A DNA stretch of 64,000 nt from Natronorubrum texcoconense (GTDB lineage: Archaea; Halobacteriota; Halobacteria; Halobacteriales; Natrialbaceae), in NCBI RefSeq assembly GCF_900100335.1, contig NZ_FNFE01000001.1, forward strand, positions 124,001-188,000, read 5' to 3'. A program made the translations under genes and the position numbers. Below, in pieces: positions 25,124-34,978 of the stretch (its first letter is position 1; each line of letters begins with the position of its first letter). Below the pieces are notes generated by a model. The model saw only the letters and a list, made by a program, of their open reading frames with translations. It ran no database searches and was not told the DNA's origin.

Positions 25124-25726
25124 TTACTCGCGTCCCAGCGTGTGAAACTCGTCGTTGGGTCGCATTCCGGCGAACATCGCGAGCCGATTGCTCAGGTTGT
25201 AGAAGGCCGTGACGGCCGCGATATCCCAGAGCGCCTCCTCGCTGAAGCCGGCCTCACGCAGGGCCTCGAGGTCGTCTTCCTCGACTTCCGTCGGCCGTTC
25301 GGTGAGTTTGACGGCGACGTCGAGCATCGTTCGGTGGGCGTCGTTGATGTCCGCGGTCCGATAGTTCGCCACAAGTTGGTCGGCCAACAGCGGATCGTCG
25401 GCGTAGATCCGGACGAGCGCGCCGTGGGCGACGTTGCAGTAGTAGCAGTGGTTGACTCCCGAGACGGCGACGACGATCATCTCGATCTCCTCGCGCTCGA
25501 GCGCGGTGTCATCGACCAGCGCGTCGTGGTAGTCGAAGAACGCCCGGAAGTGGGAGGGTTTGTACGCCATCGCGGCGAAGACGTTCGGCGTGAATCCCGC
25601 CCGCTCGGTCTCGTCTTCGATGCGCTCGCGGAGGTCGTCGGGAAGGTCCTCGAGGTCGGGGACGGGGAACCGACCCATCGCGTCGTCGTTTAGCGTCGGA
25701 TCGTCAGCACTGTCGTGTTCGGTCAT
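25124..25726 (-). CDS. AhpD/carboxymuconolactone decarboxylase-like peroxidase-related protein
   Basis: A 200-residue all-helical protein of the AhpD-like superfamily. The signature VSGVNHCYYCNVAHG contains the CxxC pair and the downstream His of the alkylhydroperoxidase active site. Residues 20-80 (FTPNVFAAMAYKPSHFRAFF) match the subgroup often called peroxidase-related enzymes. It may reduce peroxides using the cysteine pair, but the physiological substrate is unknown. I chose the ATG at 25726 (MTEHDSADD); an ATG nine codons earlier is possible. It is convergent with gltB. Confidence 0.85.
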   Translation of the reverse strand: MTEHDSADDPTLNDDAMGRFPVPDLEDLPDDLRERIEDETERAGFTPNVFAAMAYKPSHFRAFFDYHDALVDDTALEREEIEMIVVAVSGVNHCYYCNVAHGALVRIYADDPLLADQLVANYRTADINDAHRTMLDVAVKLTERPTEVEEDDLEALREAGFSEEALWDIAAVTAFYNLSNRLAMFAGMRPNDEFHTLGRE

Positions 25727-25790
25727 AGCTACCACTTCACGGTAGTGGGTCATAACTCGTGGTGGGTGGCCGCGATCGACGACGCTCGGT

Positions 25791-26204
25791 CTACTCGCTC
25801 TCGAACGTGCCGCCCTCGGCTACAGCGGCGTCGCGGACCGTTTCGAGTCCGGGTGCGGCGAGCAGGTGGGCCGAACAGTCGCAGTCGGAGGCACCGAAGT
25901 CCGCGACCGGTTCCCCCGGGAGCGTCGCGGCCAGTTCGCACTCGCGGTCGGCGTCGGGGAACGTCATCGCGGTTTCGAGGGTCGTCTCGGCGTAGCCGAG
26001 CAGGTAATCGATGTGCCAGTGCCGTGCGTTGCGCTCACCTGCAGCGAGTTCTCGATGTCGATCGACGCGAGCGAATCCGCCGGGACCGAACGCACTGCCG
26101 ACGTAGGCGTAGGTCCCGGCGTCGAACTCGATCTGGCCCAGCGCGCCGACTTCGATCGTCGTCGCTCGAGCGAGGTCGAGGACGAGAACGTAGGTGCCGC
26201 CCAT
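25791..26204 (-). CDS. DUF123 family GIY-YIG-type protein
   Basis: A 137-residue protein. It starts MGGTYVLVLDL and has GTYAYVGSAFGPGGFARVDRH near residue 30, corresponding to the GIY-YIG-like core described for DUF123. A later HWHIDYLLGYA segment and the SDCDCSAHLL cysteine region are also typical. Stand-alone DUF123 proteins are widespread in archaea; a nuclease role is assumed from the fold but not shown. The frame is open for 41 codons upstream, but the conserved N-terminus is the ATG at 26204. It is divergent from the epimerase gene. Confidence 0.8.
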   Translation of the reverse strand: MGGTYVLVLDLARATTIEVGALGQIEFDAGTYAYVGSAFGPGGFARVDRHRELAAGERNARHWHIDYLLGYAETTLETAMTFPDADRECELAATLPGEPVADFGASDCDCSAHLLAAPGLETVRDAAVAEGGTFESE

Positions 26205-26314
26205 AGCGGACGGACGGCCACGACGACAAAAACGAACTCGATTTGTGCCCGACGTGATCGCGACCCGACGCCGTCGACCGCTGGACCTTTCAGCCACAGC
26301 GACGAGGCTCAGAC

Positions 26315-27304
26315 ATGGACACGGCACTCGTCATCGGCGGCACGCGCTTTATCGGTCGGCATCTCGTCGACGACCTGCTCGAGCACGGCTACGACGTCAC
26401 GATACTCAATCGCGGGAATCACGAGAATCCGTTCGAGGGCGACGACCGGGTCGAACGCGTCGAAGGCGATCGAACGAACGACTCGGTGCTCGAGACGGCC
26501 GCGAGCACGGTCGACCCCGACGCCGTCTTCGACTGCGTCGCTTACTACCCGAAGGACGTCCACGCGGCCACCGGCATCTTCGCGGACTGCGAGGCGTACG
26601 TCTACATCTCGAGCGGCGCGGCCTACGGCTCCGAGGAGATCCCGAAACGCGAGGGCGTGACGCCGCTCGAGCCCTGTACGTCCGAGCAGGCCGTCGACGA
26701 CGCCTACGAGACGTACGGCAATCGAAAAGCGGCGGGCGACCGTGCGGTCGTCGCAGCCGCAGACGAGGGGATCAGGGCGATGAGCGTCCGTCCCTGTATC
26801 GTCTACGGCCCCCACGATTACACCGAGCGACTCGACTGGTGGATCGACCGGGTGAACCGGTTCGACCGCGTCGTCGTCCCGGGCGACGGGACCAACGTCT
26901 GGCACCGCGCGTACGTCGAAGACGTCGCGAGCGCGCTGCGGATCGTCGCCGAAGCGGGGACGGCCGGCGAGGCGTACAACGTCGGCGACCGACGGCTGGT
27001 GACGCTCGCAGAGATGATCGACCTGATCGCGGAGAAACTAGCAACGGATGTCGAAGTCGTCACCGCCGGTGCTCGCGAACTCGCGGCGGGCGACATCGCT
27101 CCCGAGGACTACCTCCTCTACCGGGAGTACCCCCACGTCCTCTCGACGGCGAAACTCGCCGCGCTCGGCTGGGAGTCGACGCCGCTCGAGGAGGCGATGG
27201 AACGGGCGGTCGACTCCCACCTCGAGAGCGACCGCGACGGCAGCGAACACGGGCCGGACCGGGAGGCCGAAGAACGGGTGCTGGGCATTTTGGATACCTT
27301 TTGA
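26315..27304 (+). CDS. NAD-dependent epimerase/dehydratase family protein
   Basis: A 329-residue extended short-chain dehydrogenase. The Rossmann start MDTALVIGGTRFIGRHLVDD carries the GGTxFIG dinucleotide motif, followed by YDVTILNRGNHENPF. A YISSGAAYG segment occupies the catalytic Ser position; the usual YxxxK is replaced by YETYGNRKAAGD, which keeps a Tyr and Lys three residues later than usual or shifted. The overall layout resembles the sugar-epimerase or CSP41-like branch. The substrate cannot be named. It lies between DUF123 (divergent) and an MFS transporter (convergent) with no functional link apparent. Confidence 0.85.
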   Translation: MDTALVIGGTRFIGRHLVDDLLEHGYDVTILNRGNHENPFEGDDRVERVEGDRTNDSVLETAASTVDPDAVFDCVAYYPKDVHAATGIFADCEAYVYISSGAAYGSEEIPKREGVTPLEPCTSEQAVDDAYETYGNRKAAGDRAVVAAADEGIRAMSVRPCIVYGPHDYTERLDWWIDRVNRFDRVVVPGDGTNVWHRAYVEDVASALRIVAEAGTAGEAYNVGDRRLVTLAEMIDLIAEKLATDVEVVTAGARELAAGDIAPEDYLLYREYPHVLSTAKLAALGWESTPLEEAMERAVDSHLESDRDGSEHGPDREAEERVLGILDTF

Positions 27305-27348
27305 ATCGCGGCGCTCGAGGGCGCGTCAGAGTCGACCGGATCGGTCCT

Positions 27349-28521
27349 TCAGTTCCGGCGGGCGATGGCGAGTCCGGCGACGGCGGCCACGAGGTTCAAC
27401 GCGCCGATGAGGACGAACGCCAGCGTGTACTCCCCCGTCGCGTCGCGAACGTGGCCGGTGATCGCGGGGAGGGAGAGCGCGGCGACGTTCCCGACGGCGA
27501 CGACGAACGCGACCGCCGTTCCGTCGCGACTCGAGGCCGTCGACGCCGTCTTGAATATCGCCCCGAACGGAAGCGAGACGGCCGCGAGCGCCACGATCGG
27601 GAGGACGACGAGAACGAGTCCGTCGCCGACGAGCACGGCGAACAGGCTCGCCGCACCGACGGTCGCTGCGCCGGCGATCACCCGACCGTCCGGGAGGCCG
27701 GGGCGGAGCACCGCGATGCCGCCGCCTAACCGACCGAGCGAGGCGATTCCGAGAGCGACCGCGCTTATCGGTCCGGCGATTCCGAGATCGCCGAAGTACG
27801 CCGCCACGAACGTCGAGAGGGTGACGTACGCACCCAGCGTCGCGAAGTTGCAAGCCGCCGCCAGGAGGACGACCGGCGAGCGCAGGATCTCGAGGGTAGA
27901 GACTGTCTCCCCGCCGTCGGAGCGCTGCTGTGTCCCCGTGGGCTTCGAATCGGGGCGGGTTCGATCGGCACGATTCCGGTCGATCCAGAGCACCAGCAGG
28001 GCCGGGAGCGCGACGACCGCGCCCGCGGCGTGGACGCCGACCCAGCCGGTGACTCCGACGAGCGTCGGCGTCACGAGGAATCCGACCGCCCCGCCGCCGG
28101 TGAACATGCCGCCGTTGAGCCCTTGGTGCCACGTCGCCTGCGGTCCCTCGTAGACCCTGGAGATGTGGGTCGCACACACGGTCACCCCGAGTCCGCCGGC
28201 CAGGCCCCAGAGGCCGCGAAGGGCGAGTAGCGTCGAAAACGAGGACGTGAAGTCCATGACCAGCGCGAGCGCGATGTTGGCTGAGACGACCGTGAGGAGG
28301 ATGGTAATCGTTTCCCGTCCGTCGACGAGCCGACCGCCCAACGGCTGGACGATGACGAACGCGGCGAGCGCCGCGCTCATCAGCAGTCCGACCGCGGTGT
28401 AGCCGACGCCGAACCGATCGACGACCGCGCCGGGAACCGACGCGTACGAGAAGAGGACGTAGCCGACGCTGAACGCCGCGAGGTGCGGTCCGTACCTGAT
28501 GCCGGTGCCCTGAATCGCCAT
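27349..28521 (-). CDS. Major facilitator superfamily transporter
   Basis: A 390-residue membrane protein with about 12 hydrophobic segments in two sets of six, separated by a polar loop near residues 185-205 (DRNRADRTRPDSKPTGTQQR). The loop between segments 2 and 3 reads QPLGGRLVDGRETITI, the MFS motif A position. Substrate is unknown; the pattern fits a 12-helix metabolite or drug antiporter. I chose the ATG at 28521 (MAIQGTGIRYGPHLAAF), which places the first helix close to the N-terminus. It is divergent from egsA, with about 130 bases shared as promoter region. Confidence 0.88.
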   Translation of the reverse strand: MAIQGTGIRYGPHLAAFSVGYVLFSYASVPGAVVDRFGVGYTAVGLLMSAALAAFVIVQPLGGRLVDGRETITILLTVVSANIALALVMDFTSSFSTLLALRGLWGLAGGLGVTVCATHISRVYEGPQATWHQGLNGGMFTGGGAVGFLVTPTLVGVTGWVGVHAAGAVVALPALLVLWIDRNRADRTRPDSKPTGTQQRSDGGETVSTLEILRSPVVLLAAACNFATLGAYVTLSTFVAAYFGDLGIAGPISAVALGIASLGRLGGGIAVLRPGLPDGRVIAGAATVGAASLFAVLVGDGLVLVVLPIVALAAVSLPFGAIFKTASTASSRDGTAVAFVVAVGNVAALSLPAITGHVRDATGEYTLAFVLIGALNLVAAVAGLAIARRN

Positions 28522-28620
28522 CCGAGTTGCCGTTCGCTCGGACGAACAGGGCACCCAAATACGTCACTATTCCCGACGGGACGGTCTTTCCGGGCTTGGT
28601 GCTCGGGCCGACGAGAACGA

Positions 28621-28626
28621 TTTTAT
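28621..28626 (+). promoter_or_regulatory. TATA box of egsA
   Basis: TTTTAT lies 25-30 bases before ATG 28651, right for a leaderless transcript. It rules out the longer frame starting near 28483, whose start would lie upstream of the promoter. Confidence 0.6.
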
Positions 28627-28650
28627 GTGTTCCCTTCCGTGGTCAGCAAT

Positions 28651-29712
28651 ATGTTCGAGAAATCGACGTGGATTCGCTTGCCGCGAAACGTCGTCGTCGG
28701 CCACGGCGTCATCGATCAGGTGGTCGACGTCATCGACGACCTGCACCTCCAGGGCCGGCCGCTGTTCGTGACCAGTCCGACGCCGCGCGAGGTCGCCGCG
28801 GACCCCATCGCCGCCGATTTCGAGGCCGCGGGGATCGACCCCGCGATCGTCACCGTCGAGGAGGCGACGTTCGACGCCGTCGAGGACGTGATCGAGATCG
28901 CCGACGCGGAGGAGGTCTCCTACCTCGTCGGCATCGGCGGCGGGAAGGCCATTGACATCGCCAAGATGGCGAGTCACCACCTCGAGATGGGCTTTCTCTC
29001 GGTTCCGACGGCGGCCAGCCACGACGGCGTCATCAGCAACCGCGGCTCCGTTCCGGACGGCGACACCCGCCACAGCGTCGCGGCCGAACCGCCGCTCGCG
29101 GTCATCGCTGACACCGAAGTGTTGGCGCAGGCACCCTGGGAGCTGACGACCGCCGGCTGTGCCGACATCATCTCGAACTACACCGCGGTGATGGACTGGC
29201 GGCTCGCGAATCGGCTGAAGAACGTCGAGTACTCCGAGTACGCGGCCGCACTTTCCGAGATGACCGCCGAGATTCTGGTCGACAACGCGGATCTCGTCCG
29301 GCCCGGCCTCGAGGAGTCGGCCTGGATCGTCAGCAAGGCGCTCATGTCCTCGGGCGTCGCGATGAGCATCGCCGACTCCTCGCGACCCGCGAGCGGGGCC
29401 GAGCACCTTTTCTCGCACCAACTCGACCGACTGGCACCCGGCGCAGCGCTCCACGGCCATCAGGTCGGCGTCGGCTCGATCATGACGGCCTACCTCCACG
29501 GGGGCGAGAAGGGGATCTGGCGCGATATCAGGGACGCCCTCGACAGCATCGACGCGCCGACGACCGCCGACGAACTCGGCATCGACGACGAGACCGTCCT
29601 CGAGTCGCTGACGACCTGCCACGTGATCCGCGACCGCTACACGATTCTGGGCGACGGGATGGACGAGCGGGCCGCCCGCGAGGTCGCGACGGTGACTGGC
29701 GTCATCGACTGA
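28651..29712 (+). CDS. egsA: Glycerol-1-phosphate dehydrogenase [NAD(P)+]
   Basis: A 353-residue enzyme that reduces dihydroxyacetone phosphate to sn-glycerol-1-phosphate, the step that sets the archaeal stereochemistry of membrane lipids. It has the LVGIGGGKAIDIAK nucleotide-binding segment (residues 92-105) and SVPTAASHDGVISNRGS. The probable zinc ligands are Asp172 (AGCADIISN), His252 (GAEHLFSHQ) and His268 (LHGHQVGVG), in the usual order. Length and motifs match archaeal G1PDH closely. A leaderless promoter precedes the ATG. The next gene, convergent, encodes a flippase-like membrane protein. Confidence 0.96.
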   Translation: MFEKSTWIRLPRNVVVGHGVIDQVVDVIDDLHLQGRPLFVTSPTPREVAADPIAADFEAAGIDPAIVTVEEATFDAVEDVIEIADAEEVSYLVGIGGGKAIDIAKMASHHLEMGFLSVPTAASHDGVISNRGSVPDGDTRHSVAAEPPLAVIADTEVLAQAPWELTTAGCADIISNYTAVMDWRLANRLKNVEYSEYAAALSEMTAEILVDNADLVRPGLEESAWIVSKALMSSGVAMSIADSSRPASGAEHLFSHQLDRLAPGAALHGHQVGVGSIMTAYLHGGEKGIWRDIRDALDSIDAPTTADELGIDDETVLESLTTCHVIRDRYTILGDGMDERAAREVATVTGVID

Positions 29713-29748
29713 TTCTGAGATACGGACCGGTCGGCAACAGCGACGTTC

Positions 29749-30765
29749 TCACACCCAGGCGCGTTCCGTTCCCGCGACCGTGAGGTAGACGGCCCCGAGG
29801 CCCCCGACGCCGAGGTGGAGCCAGTAGGTCGTCAGCCGGTAGAGGATCGCTCCTGCAGTGGCGGCGTCGCCAGCGATTCCTGCGGTCGCGACGAGCAGAC
29901 TCGCGAGCACGACTTCGATACCGCCGGTGCCGCCGGGGAGCGGGATAATCCCGCCGAACGAGGCGAGGGGCGCACACAGCAGCGCCAGCGCGAGCGGTGC
30001 GTCGACACCGAGGGCGAGCAGGCAGAAGTAGAGGGGAAGTGCGTTGGCGACCCAGCCCGCGACCGCGATACCGGCAGCGGCCGTAAGCGTCCGCCGAGAG
30101 GCCTGAATCGTCTCGAGCGTCTCGAAGAAGCCGTCGATCCGTCCCGTGAGGGTTCCGTCGATGTCCGGCACTCGGGGGAGCTTCCCGACGATGGTTTCGA
30201 CTCGAACGGCGAACTCGAGGGAGGCTGTCCGCGCGAGCCCGCGATTGAAGACGACGACGAGCGCGCCTGTCGCGAGGAGTCCGCTGCCGCCGACGATGGC
30301 GACGGTCGTGTCGGCCGTGTCGATAGCTCCGGCGGCGCTCGTGAGCGCGAGGAGTCCGACGGCGGCGACGACGAGGCTGGCAGCGAGGTTGAACCCCTCC
30401 GCGACGGCGACGACCGCGAGGTTGTCTTCGAACTCCGAGTCGGAGTTCGCGGCGAGCAGGTAGGCCATGATCGGCGTCCCGGTCGAACGACCCCACGGCA
30501 GCGCACTCCGGGCGAAGTAGCCCGAGAGGAACGCCGTGAGGAACCCACCGCCGCGTGCGGAGCCGTCGACGGGGTGGAGGAGCCGCTTGACGAGCGCGCC
30601 TCGAAGGGCCAACATGGCGAGACCGGTGCCGGCGGCCGCGGCGAGCATCGCGGGGTGGGCGCCTCGAGCGTGCTCGAGGACGTCCTTCCAGCCGACGCCG
30701 TAGACGAAGAGTGCGACTACGGCGACGGCGATGACGAGTCCGGCCACCGCTCGCAGGCGGCGCAT
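29749..30765 (-). CDS. Lysylphosphatidylglycerol synthase TM region/UPF0104-type membrane protein
   Basis: A 338-residue protein with about 8 membrane segments. It shows the family landmarks: an initial WKDVLEHARGAHP loop after the first helix, a SARGGGFLTAFLSGYFARSALPWGRSTGTP-type stretch (residues ~80-110), and LASFGGIIPLPGGTGGIEVV (residues ~270-290), the most conserved motif of the UPF0104/LPG-synthase membrane family. Haloarchaeal relatives include AglD-type proteins and flippase-like proteins; without the soluble synthase domain this one is more likely a transporter or flippase (inference). I chose the ATG at 30765 (MRRLRAVAG) because the positive residues precede the first helix. Confidence 0.85.
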   Translation of the reverse strand: MRRLRAVAGLVIAVAVVALFVYGVGWKDVLEHARGAHPAMLAAAAGTGLAMLALRGALVKRLLHPVDGSARGGGFLTAFLSGYFARSALPWGRSTGTPIMAYLLAANSDSEFEDNLAVVAVAEGFNLAASLVVAAVGLLALTSAAGAIDTADTTVAIVGGSGLLATGALVVVFNRGLARTASLEFAVRVETIVGKLPRVPDIDGTLTGRIDGFFETLETIQASRRTLTAAAGIAVAGWVANALPLYFCLLALGVDAPLALALLCAPLASFGGIIPLPGGTGGIEVVLASLLVATAGIAGDAATAGAILYRLTTYWLHLGVGGLGAVYLTVAGTERAWV

Positions 30766-31252
30766 ACGGGCCGTACAGTGAGCGGACGGGTTAACGACTC
30801 TGAATCGGTAAGGCTGGCCGTTTGTTGAATTGTATACCAGTTGGTTGCAGAAATATAACAATTGTTCCGCGTTCGGTCACAATCTCGTGACCGCTTCCGC
30901 CGGTCGAGCACGGACACCTCACCGGCCGAACGTGGCCCTTCGCTGGTCGAACGCGGACTCATCGGCGGCCGAGTGTGATCCCGTCATCGGTCGACCGCGG
31001 ATCCGGGCCCTCCTCGTCTTTGTTGCCGTCTCGAGGGCCGCGAATCGACCGGCCGTCCTGCACCGACCCAAACAGTTATCGCCACCATCGTGGCCAGTGT
31101 CTTGTGGTAGCAATGCTCCAAGGAACCGTCGGGGTACTCGAGGAGGTACCGACGGCGGGAGAGACGGACTCCTCTACGTCGGCGCGCTGCTGAAGATCGT
31201 CCGCGGTAGCGACTTGCCGGCCACTCTCATCGCGATCAAGCAACTCAATACA
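30766..31252. other. Intergenic region between membrane protein and acyl-CoA synthetase
   Basis: About 490 bases between two divergent genes. An AT-rich stretch at 30825-30870 (around GAATTGTATACC and AATATAACAATT) is a likely promoter zone for the membrane-protein gene. The synthetase frame is open through the whole region but lacks a good start and conserved sequence, so I treat it as noncoding. I see no RNA gene. Confidence 0.4.
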
Positions 31253-33007
31253 ATGCCCGAGACACCACGACTCGACGCGTACCACTTCGACGAGACCGAG
31301 TGGGACGACTACGATCACCTGCGCGAGGAATTCGAGTGGAAGGTACCGGATCGGTTCAACATGGCTGCGTACGTCTGCGATCGGTGGGCGACGACGGACC
31401 CCGTCGACGGCGGCGAGAGCGGCGACGAACGTGTAGCCCTCTACACCGAAACGGCGGCCGGCGAGCGCGAACAGTACACCTACGAGGAGTTCCACGAGGT
31501 AACGAACCGGCTGGCGAACTGCCTCGCCGACGCCGGCATCGAGCGCGGCGACCGAATCGGCGTCAACGCACCGCAGACGGCGGAGACGGTGTTCACGCAC
31601 GTCGCCGCCTGGAAACTCGGCGCCGTCTCGATCCCGCTGTCGACCCTGTTCGGCCCCGACGCGATTTCGTATCGCCTCGACGACAGCGAGTCGCGCCTTT
31701 GCGTCGTCGACGAGTCCAACGTCGACGCGGTTCGCGAAGCCGCCGATGAGGTTCCCTCGCTCGAGCGGATTTTGACGGTCGGCGACGTTGATACTGCGGG
31801 AGGGGGTGATGGGGCCGTCGACGCAGAGACCGACTTTTGGGAGGCACTCGAGGGCTGCTCGAGCGAGTTCGACACCGTCGACACCGAGGCTGAAGAGGAC
31901 GCGATCATCATGTACACCAGCGGAACGACCGGCGAGCCGAAGGGCGTTCGCCACGCCCACCGGATGCTGCTCGGCCACCTGCCGCTGTTTCTGACGACGT
32001 TCTGCAACCTCGAACTGGCCGACGACGACGTCTACTACACGCCCGCGGAGTGGGCGTGGATCGCCTCGCTGTTCGACGTCGTCGTGCCGGGACTGTACTA
32101 CGGGAAGCCGATCGTCGCCTACGACGGCGGCCAGTTCGATCCCGAGGTCGCGTTCGAGATTCTCGAGCGCTACGACGTCACGAACTTCTTCGCGCCGCCG
32201 ACGGCGTTACGAATGATGATGCAGACCGAGGAGCCGAGCGAGCGGTACGATATCGACTCGGTCCGGGTGATTCCGAGCGGCGGCGAGTCACTGGGTCAGA
32301 GCATCGTCGACTGGGCCGAGGAGACGTTCGACGGCGCGGCGGTCCACGAGGGGTACGGCCAGACCGAGGCGAACCTCCTCGTCGGCGACTGCACGGCCCT
32401 CGCCGAGTTCCGGGAGGGGAAGATGGGACTCGCTGCGCCGGGTCACGACGTCCGGATCGTCGACACCGAGACGGCGGAGCCGACCGTCGAGACGGGCGAG
32501 ATCGGCGAGATCGCGGTCAGGTACGAGGGGAATCCGGTCTGTTTCAAGGAGTATCTCAACAAGCCCGAGCGCACAGAGCGGAAGGTTCGCAACGGTTGGC
32601 TGCTCACGGAGGACCTCGGAACGGTCGACGAGGACGGCTACTTCACGTTCAAGAGCCGCAAGGACGACGTGATCATCAGCGCGGGCTACCGCATCGGTCC
32701 CGAGGAGATCGAGGAGAGCCTGGCCGGCCACGAGGCCGTCGCCGACGCCGCCGTGATCGGGGTCCCGGACGACGAGCGCGGTGAAGTTCCGAAGGCGTAC
32801 GTCGTCACCGCGGCTGGAACCGATCTCGCGGACGCCGAGGGGGACGACGGGACCGACTCAGATTCGCTCGAGGACACCTTACAGGAGCACGTCAGAACCC
32901 GACTCGCCCAGTACGAGTACCCCCGCGAGATCGAGTTCGTCGAGGAACTGCCGAAGACGGCGACCGGCAAGGTTCGACGGGCCGATCTTCGCGAGGCGGA
33001 GGATTGA
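31253..33007 (+). CDS. AMP-forming acyl-CoA synthetase
   Basis: A 584-residue member of the ANL superfamily that activates a carboxylic acid with ATP and CoA. The P-loop-like motif IIMYTSGTTGEPKGVRHAHR lies near residues 215-235, the YGQTEANLL motif near residue 368, and the C-terminal hinge and catalytic region (GWLLTEDLGTVDEDGY, then SAGYRIGPEEIEE and TATGKVRRADLR with the catalytic Lys) is complete. The layout and VPDRFNMAAYVCDRW start resemble medium-chain (ACSM-like) synthetases. I chose the ATG at 31253 because conservation begins there. An S9 peptidase lies convergently downstream. Confidence 0.93.
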   Translation: MPETPRLDAYHFDETEWDDYDHLREEFEWKVPDRFNMAAYVCDRWATTDPVDGGESGDERVALYTETAAGEREQYTYEEFHEVTNRLANCLADAGIERGDRIGVNAPQTAETVFTHVAAWKLGAVSIPLSTLFGPDAISYRLDDSESRLCVVDESNVDAVREAADEVPSLERILTVGDVDTAGGGDGAVDAETDFWEALEGCSSEFDTVDTEAEEDAIIMYTSGTTGEPKGVRHAHRMLLGHLPLFLTTFCNLELADDDVYYTPAEWAWIASLFDVVVPGLYYGKPIVAYDGGQFDPEVAFEILERYDVTNFFAPPTALRMMMQTEEPSERYDIDSVRVIPSGGESLGQSIVDWAEETFDGAAVHEGYGQTEANLLVGDCTALAEFREGKMGLAAPGHDVRIVDTETAEPTVETGEIGEIAVRYEGNPVCFKEYLNKPERTERKVRNGWLLTEDLGTVDEDGYFTFKSRKDDVIISAGYRIGPEEIEESLAGHEAVADAAVIGVPDDERGEVPKAYVVTAAGTDLADAEGDDGTDSDSLEDTLQEHVRTRLAQYEYPREIEFVEELPKTATGKVRRADLREAED

Positions 33008-33037
33008 AACAGGACTCCGAAACGATGGCCGCGACGA

Positions 33038-34873
33038 TCAGACGTGCTCGTCGAGGAACGCCGCGATCGCGGAGTAGGCCTCGATGCGGTTCTCGAGTTT
33101 CGAGAAGCCGTGCCCTTCGTCGTCGAAGATCAATTTTCGGACGGGAACGCCCTGTGATTCGGCCTTCTCGGCGATCTGTTCGGCCTCGCCGACGGGGACT
33201 CGCGGGTCGTTCGCACCGTGGAGGACGAACAGCGGCGCGTCGATATGCTCGATGTTATTCGTCGGCGAAATCTCCGCTAAGAACTCGCGGTCCTCGGCGA
33301 GGCTGCCGTACTCGGCCTCGCGGAGTTCGCGCCGCCAGTCGCCGGTGTTCTCGAGGAACGTGACGAAGTTGGCGATGCCGACGATGTCGATGCCGGCGGC
33401 CCAGAGATCGGGGTACTCGGTCAGCGCAGCGAGGACCATGAAGCCGCCGTAGGAGCCGCCTTTGGCGACGATTCGGTCGGGGTCGACGGCCGGATTGTCC
33501 TGCAGCCACTTCACGCAGGCCTCGATGTCGGCGACCGAGTCCATCCGCTTCTCGACGTCGTCCAGGGCCGCGTAGTCGGCCCCGTAGCCCGCCGAGCCGC
33601 GGACGTTGGGTTCGAAGTAGGCGTAGCCGCGATCGGTAAAGTACTGTTTGACGCTCGAGAACGACGGCCGGCGCTGGCTCTCGGGACCGCCGTGGATGTC
33701 GACGATGACGGGGACGCCGTCGCCCTCGTGAGTCCCATCAGCGTAGCCGTCGGGAAGCGTAAAGAAGCCGGGGATCTCGAGCCCATCGAAGCTCTCGACG
33801 TGGACGAGTTCGGACTCGTCGAACGTCTCGCGGGGGATACCTGCCGTCGGCGCGCTCGTCCATCGCTCGGTCTCGCCGGTCTCGAGATCGACCACGAAGA
33901 CGTTCGTGTTGACCGTATCGCCGGTGGTCGACAGCGCGAAGCGCTCGGCGTCGGGATCGAAGCTCACGCCGCCGGAGATCCCGCCCGGAAGGTCGGGTTC
34001 GGAGAAGGTCTCGAACGCGGTGGGATCGTCGGCATCGAACTCGCCGACGGTGAGGTCGGTGTACCCCTCCACATTCCGGGAGAAGACGAACCGCCCCGTC
34101 TCGTCGTCCAGCGCGATGCCGCCGACGTTCCAGCCGTCGCCATCCGCGACGGTTTCGAGCTCTCTGCGCTCGAGATCGAGGTAGCCCAGATAGAGCGTGT
34201 CCGCGCTCCCCTCGTCCGTCGCGAGGTAGATGCCCTCGCCGTCCGGCGCCCAACTGGCGCTCTGATACCGGACATCGCCCTCGTGAGGTGTGAGGTGCTC
34301 GAGCGTGGGGTCATCCTCCTCGAGGTCGAGCACGTAGAGGTCCTGGTCGAAGTTGGAGTACGCCTGCGAGACGAGGAGCCGAGAGTCGTCGGGACTCCAA
34401 CCCGATAGCGAGAGCCAGCCGTCGCCCTCGTAGACGAGCGTCGCGTCGTCTCCGGTCTCGTCGCGCTGTTGGACGTACAGGTCGAAAACCGACTCGTCGC
34501 GGCGGTTCGAGGCGAACGCGAACCGCTCGCCGTCGTGGCTCCAACCGCCCCAGCGGTGTTTGGCGTCGGGTTTCGCGGTCAGGTTCACGATTTCGCCAGT
34601 TTCGGCGTCGAGTTTGAAGAGTTGAGCCCGCTCGTTGCCGCCCTCGTCCATTCCGAAGATCAGCTCCGGCCGCTCCGGCGACCAGGAGGCGAACGACACC
34701 TGTTCGTCGTAGAACGTTCGCTGTTCGGGCCAGGACTGGGCCTCCTCGAGCGTCCAGATCTGTGCGGTGCCGGTCGTGTTCATCAGAAACGAGAGCCGGT
34801 CTCCGTCGGGGCCGAACGACGTGCCGTACGCGCTTCGGATGTTGAGATAGCGTTCGATCTCGTAGCTGTCCAT
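33038..34873 (-). CDS. S9 family peptidase (prolyl oligopeptidase/acylaminoacyl-peptidase type)
   Basis: A 611-residue serine peptidase. Residues ~1-340 form a beta-propeller of WD-like repeats (LSFLMNTTGTAQIWTLEEA, WAPDGEGIYLATDEGS and others) that gates access. The alpha/beta hydrolase domain follows with Ser474 in GGSYGGFM, Asp556 in GANDPRVPV and His588 in DEGHGF, a complete triad in the right order. No signal peptide is visible, so it is cytoplasmic and probably trims small peptides. The start MDSYEIERYLNIRSAYG is typical of haloarchaeal members. It is convergent with the acyl-CoA synthetase gene. Confidence 0.94.
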   Translation of the reverse strand: MDSYEIERYLNIRSAYGTSFGPDGDRLSFLMNTTGTAQIWTLEEAQSWPEQRTFYDEQVSFASWSPERPELIFGMDEGGNERAQLFKLDAETGEIVNLTAKPDAKHRWGGWSHDGERFAFASNRRDESVFDLYVQQRDETGDDATLVYEGDGWLSLSGWSPDDSRLLVSQAYSNFDQDLYVLDLEEDDPTLEHLTPHEGDVRYQSASWAPDGEGIYLATDEGSADTLYLGYLDLERRELETVADGDGWNVGGIALDDETGRFVFSRNVEGYTDLTVGEFDADDPTAFETFSEPDLPGGISGGVSFDPDAERFALSTTGDTVNTNVFVVDLETGETERWTSAPTAGIPRETFDESELVHVESFDGLEIPGFFTLPDGYADGTHEGDGVPVIVDIHGGPESQRRPSFSSVKQYFTDRGYAYFEPNVRGSAGYGADYAALDDVEKRMDSVADIEACVKWLQDNPAVDPDRIVAKGGSYGGFMVLAALTEYPDLWAAGIDIVGIANFVTFLENTGDWRRELREAEYGSLAEDREFLAEISPTNNIEHIDAPLFVLHGANDPRVPVGEAEQIAEKAESQGVPVRKLIFDDEGHGFSKLENRIEAYSAIAAFLDEHV

Positions 34874-34978
34874 ACCACAGCCTCTCGACTCGGCGCGGTA
34901 GTGGTTTTGGTTGCGGAACGTCCATCACAACCGCGAAAGACAGAACGAAGAGATAGTCTCTCCCAGCCTACACTCAAA

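Noticed and set aside
30830..31252. N-terminal extension of the acyl-CoA synthetase
   Set aside because: The frame is open but has no conserved sequence; family alignment and the following ATG at 31253 support the short form.
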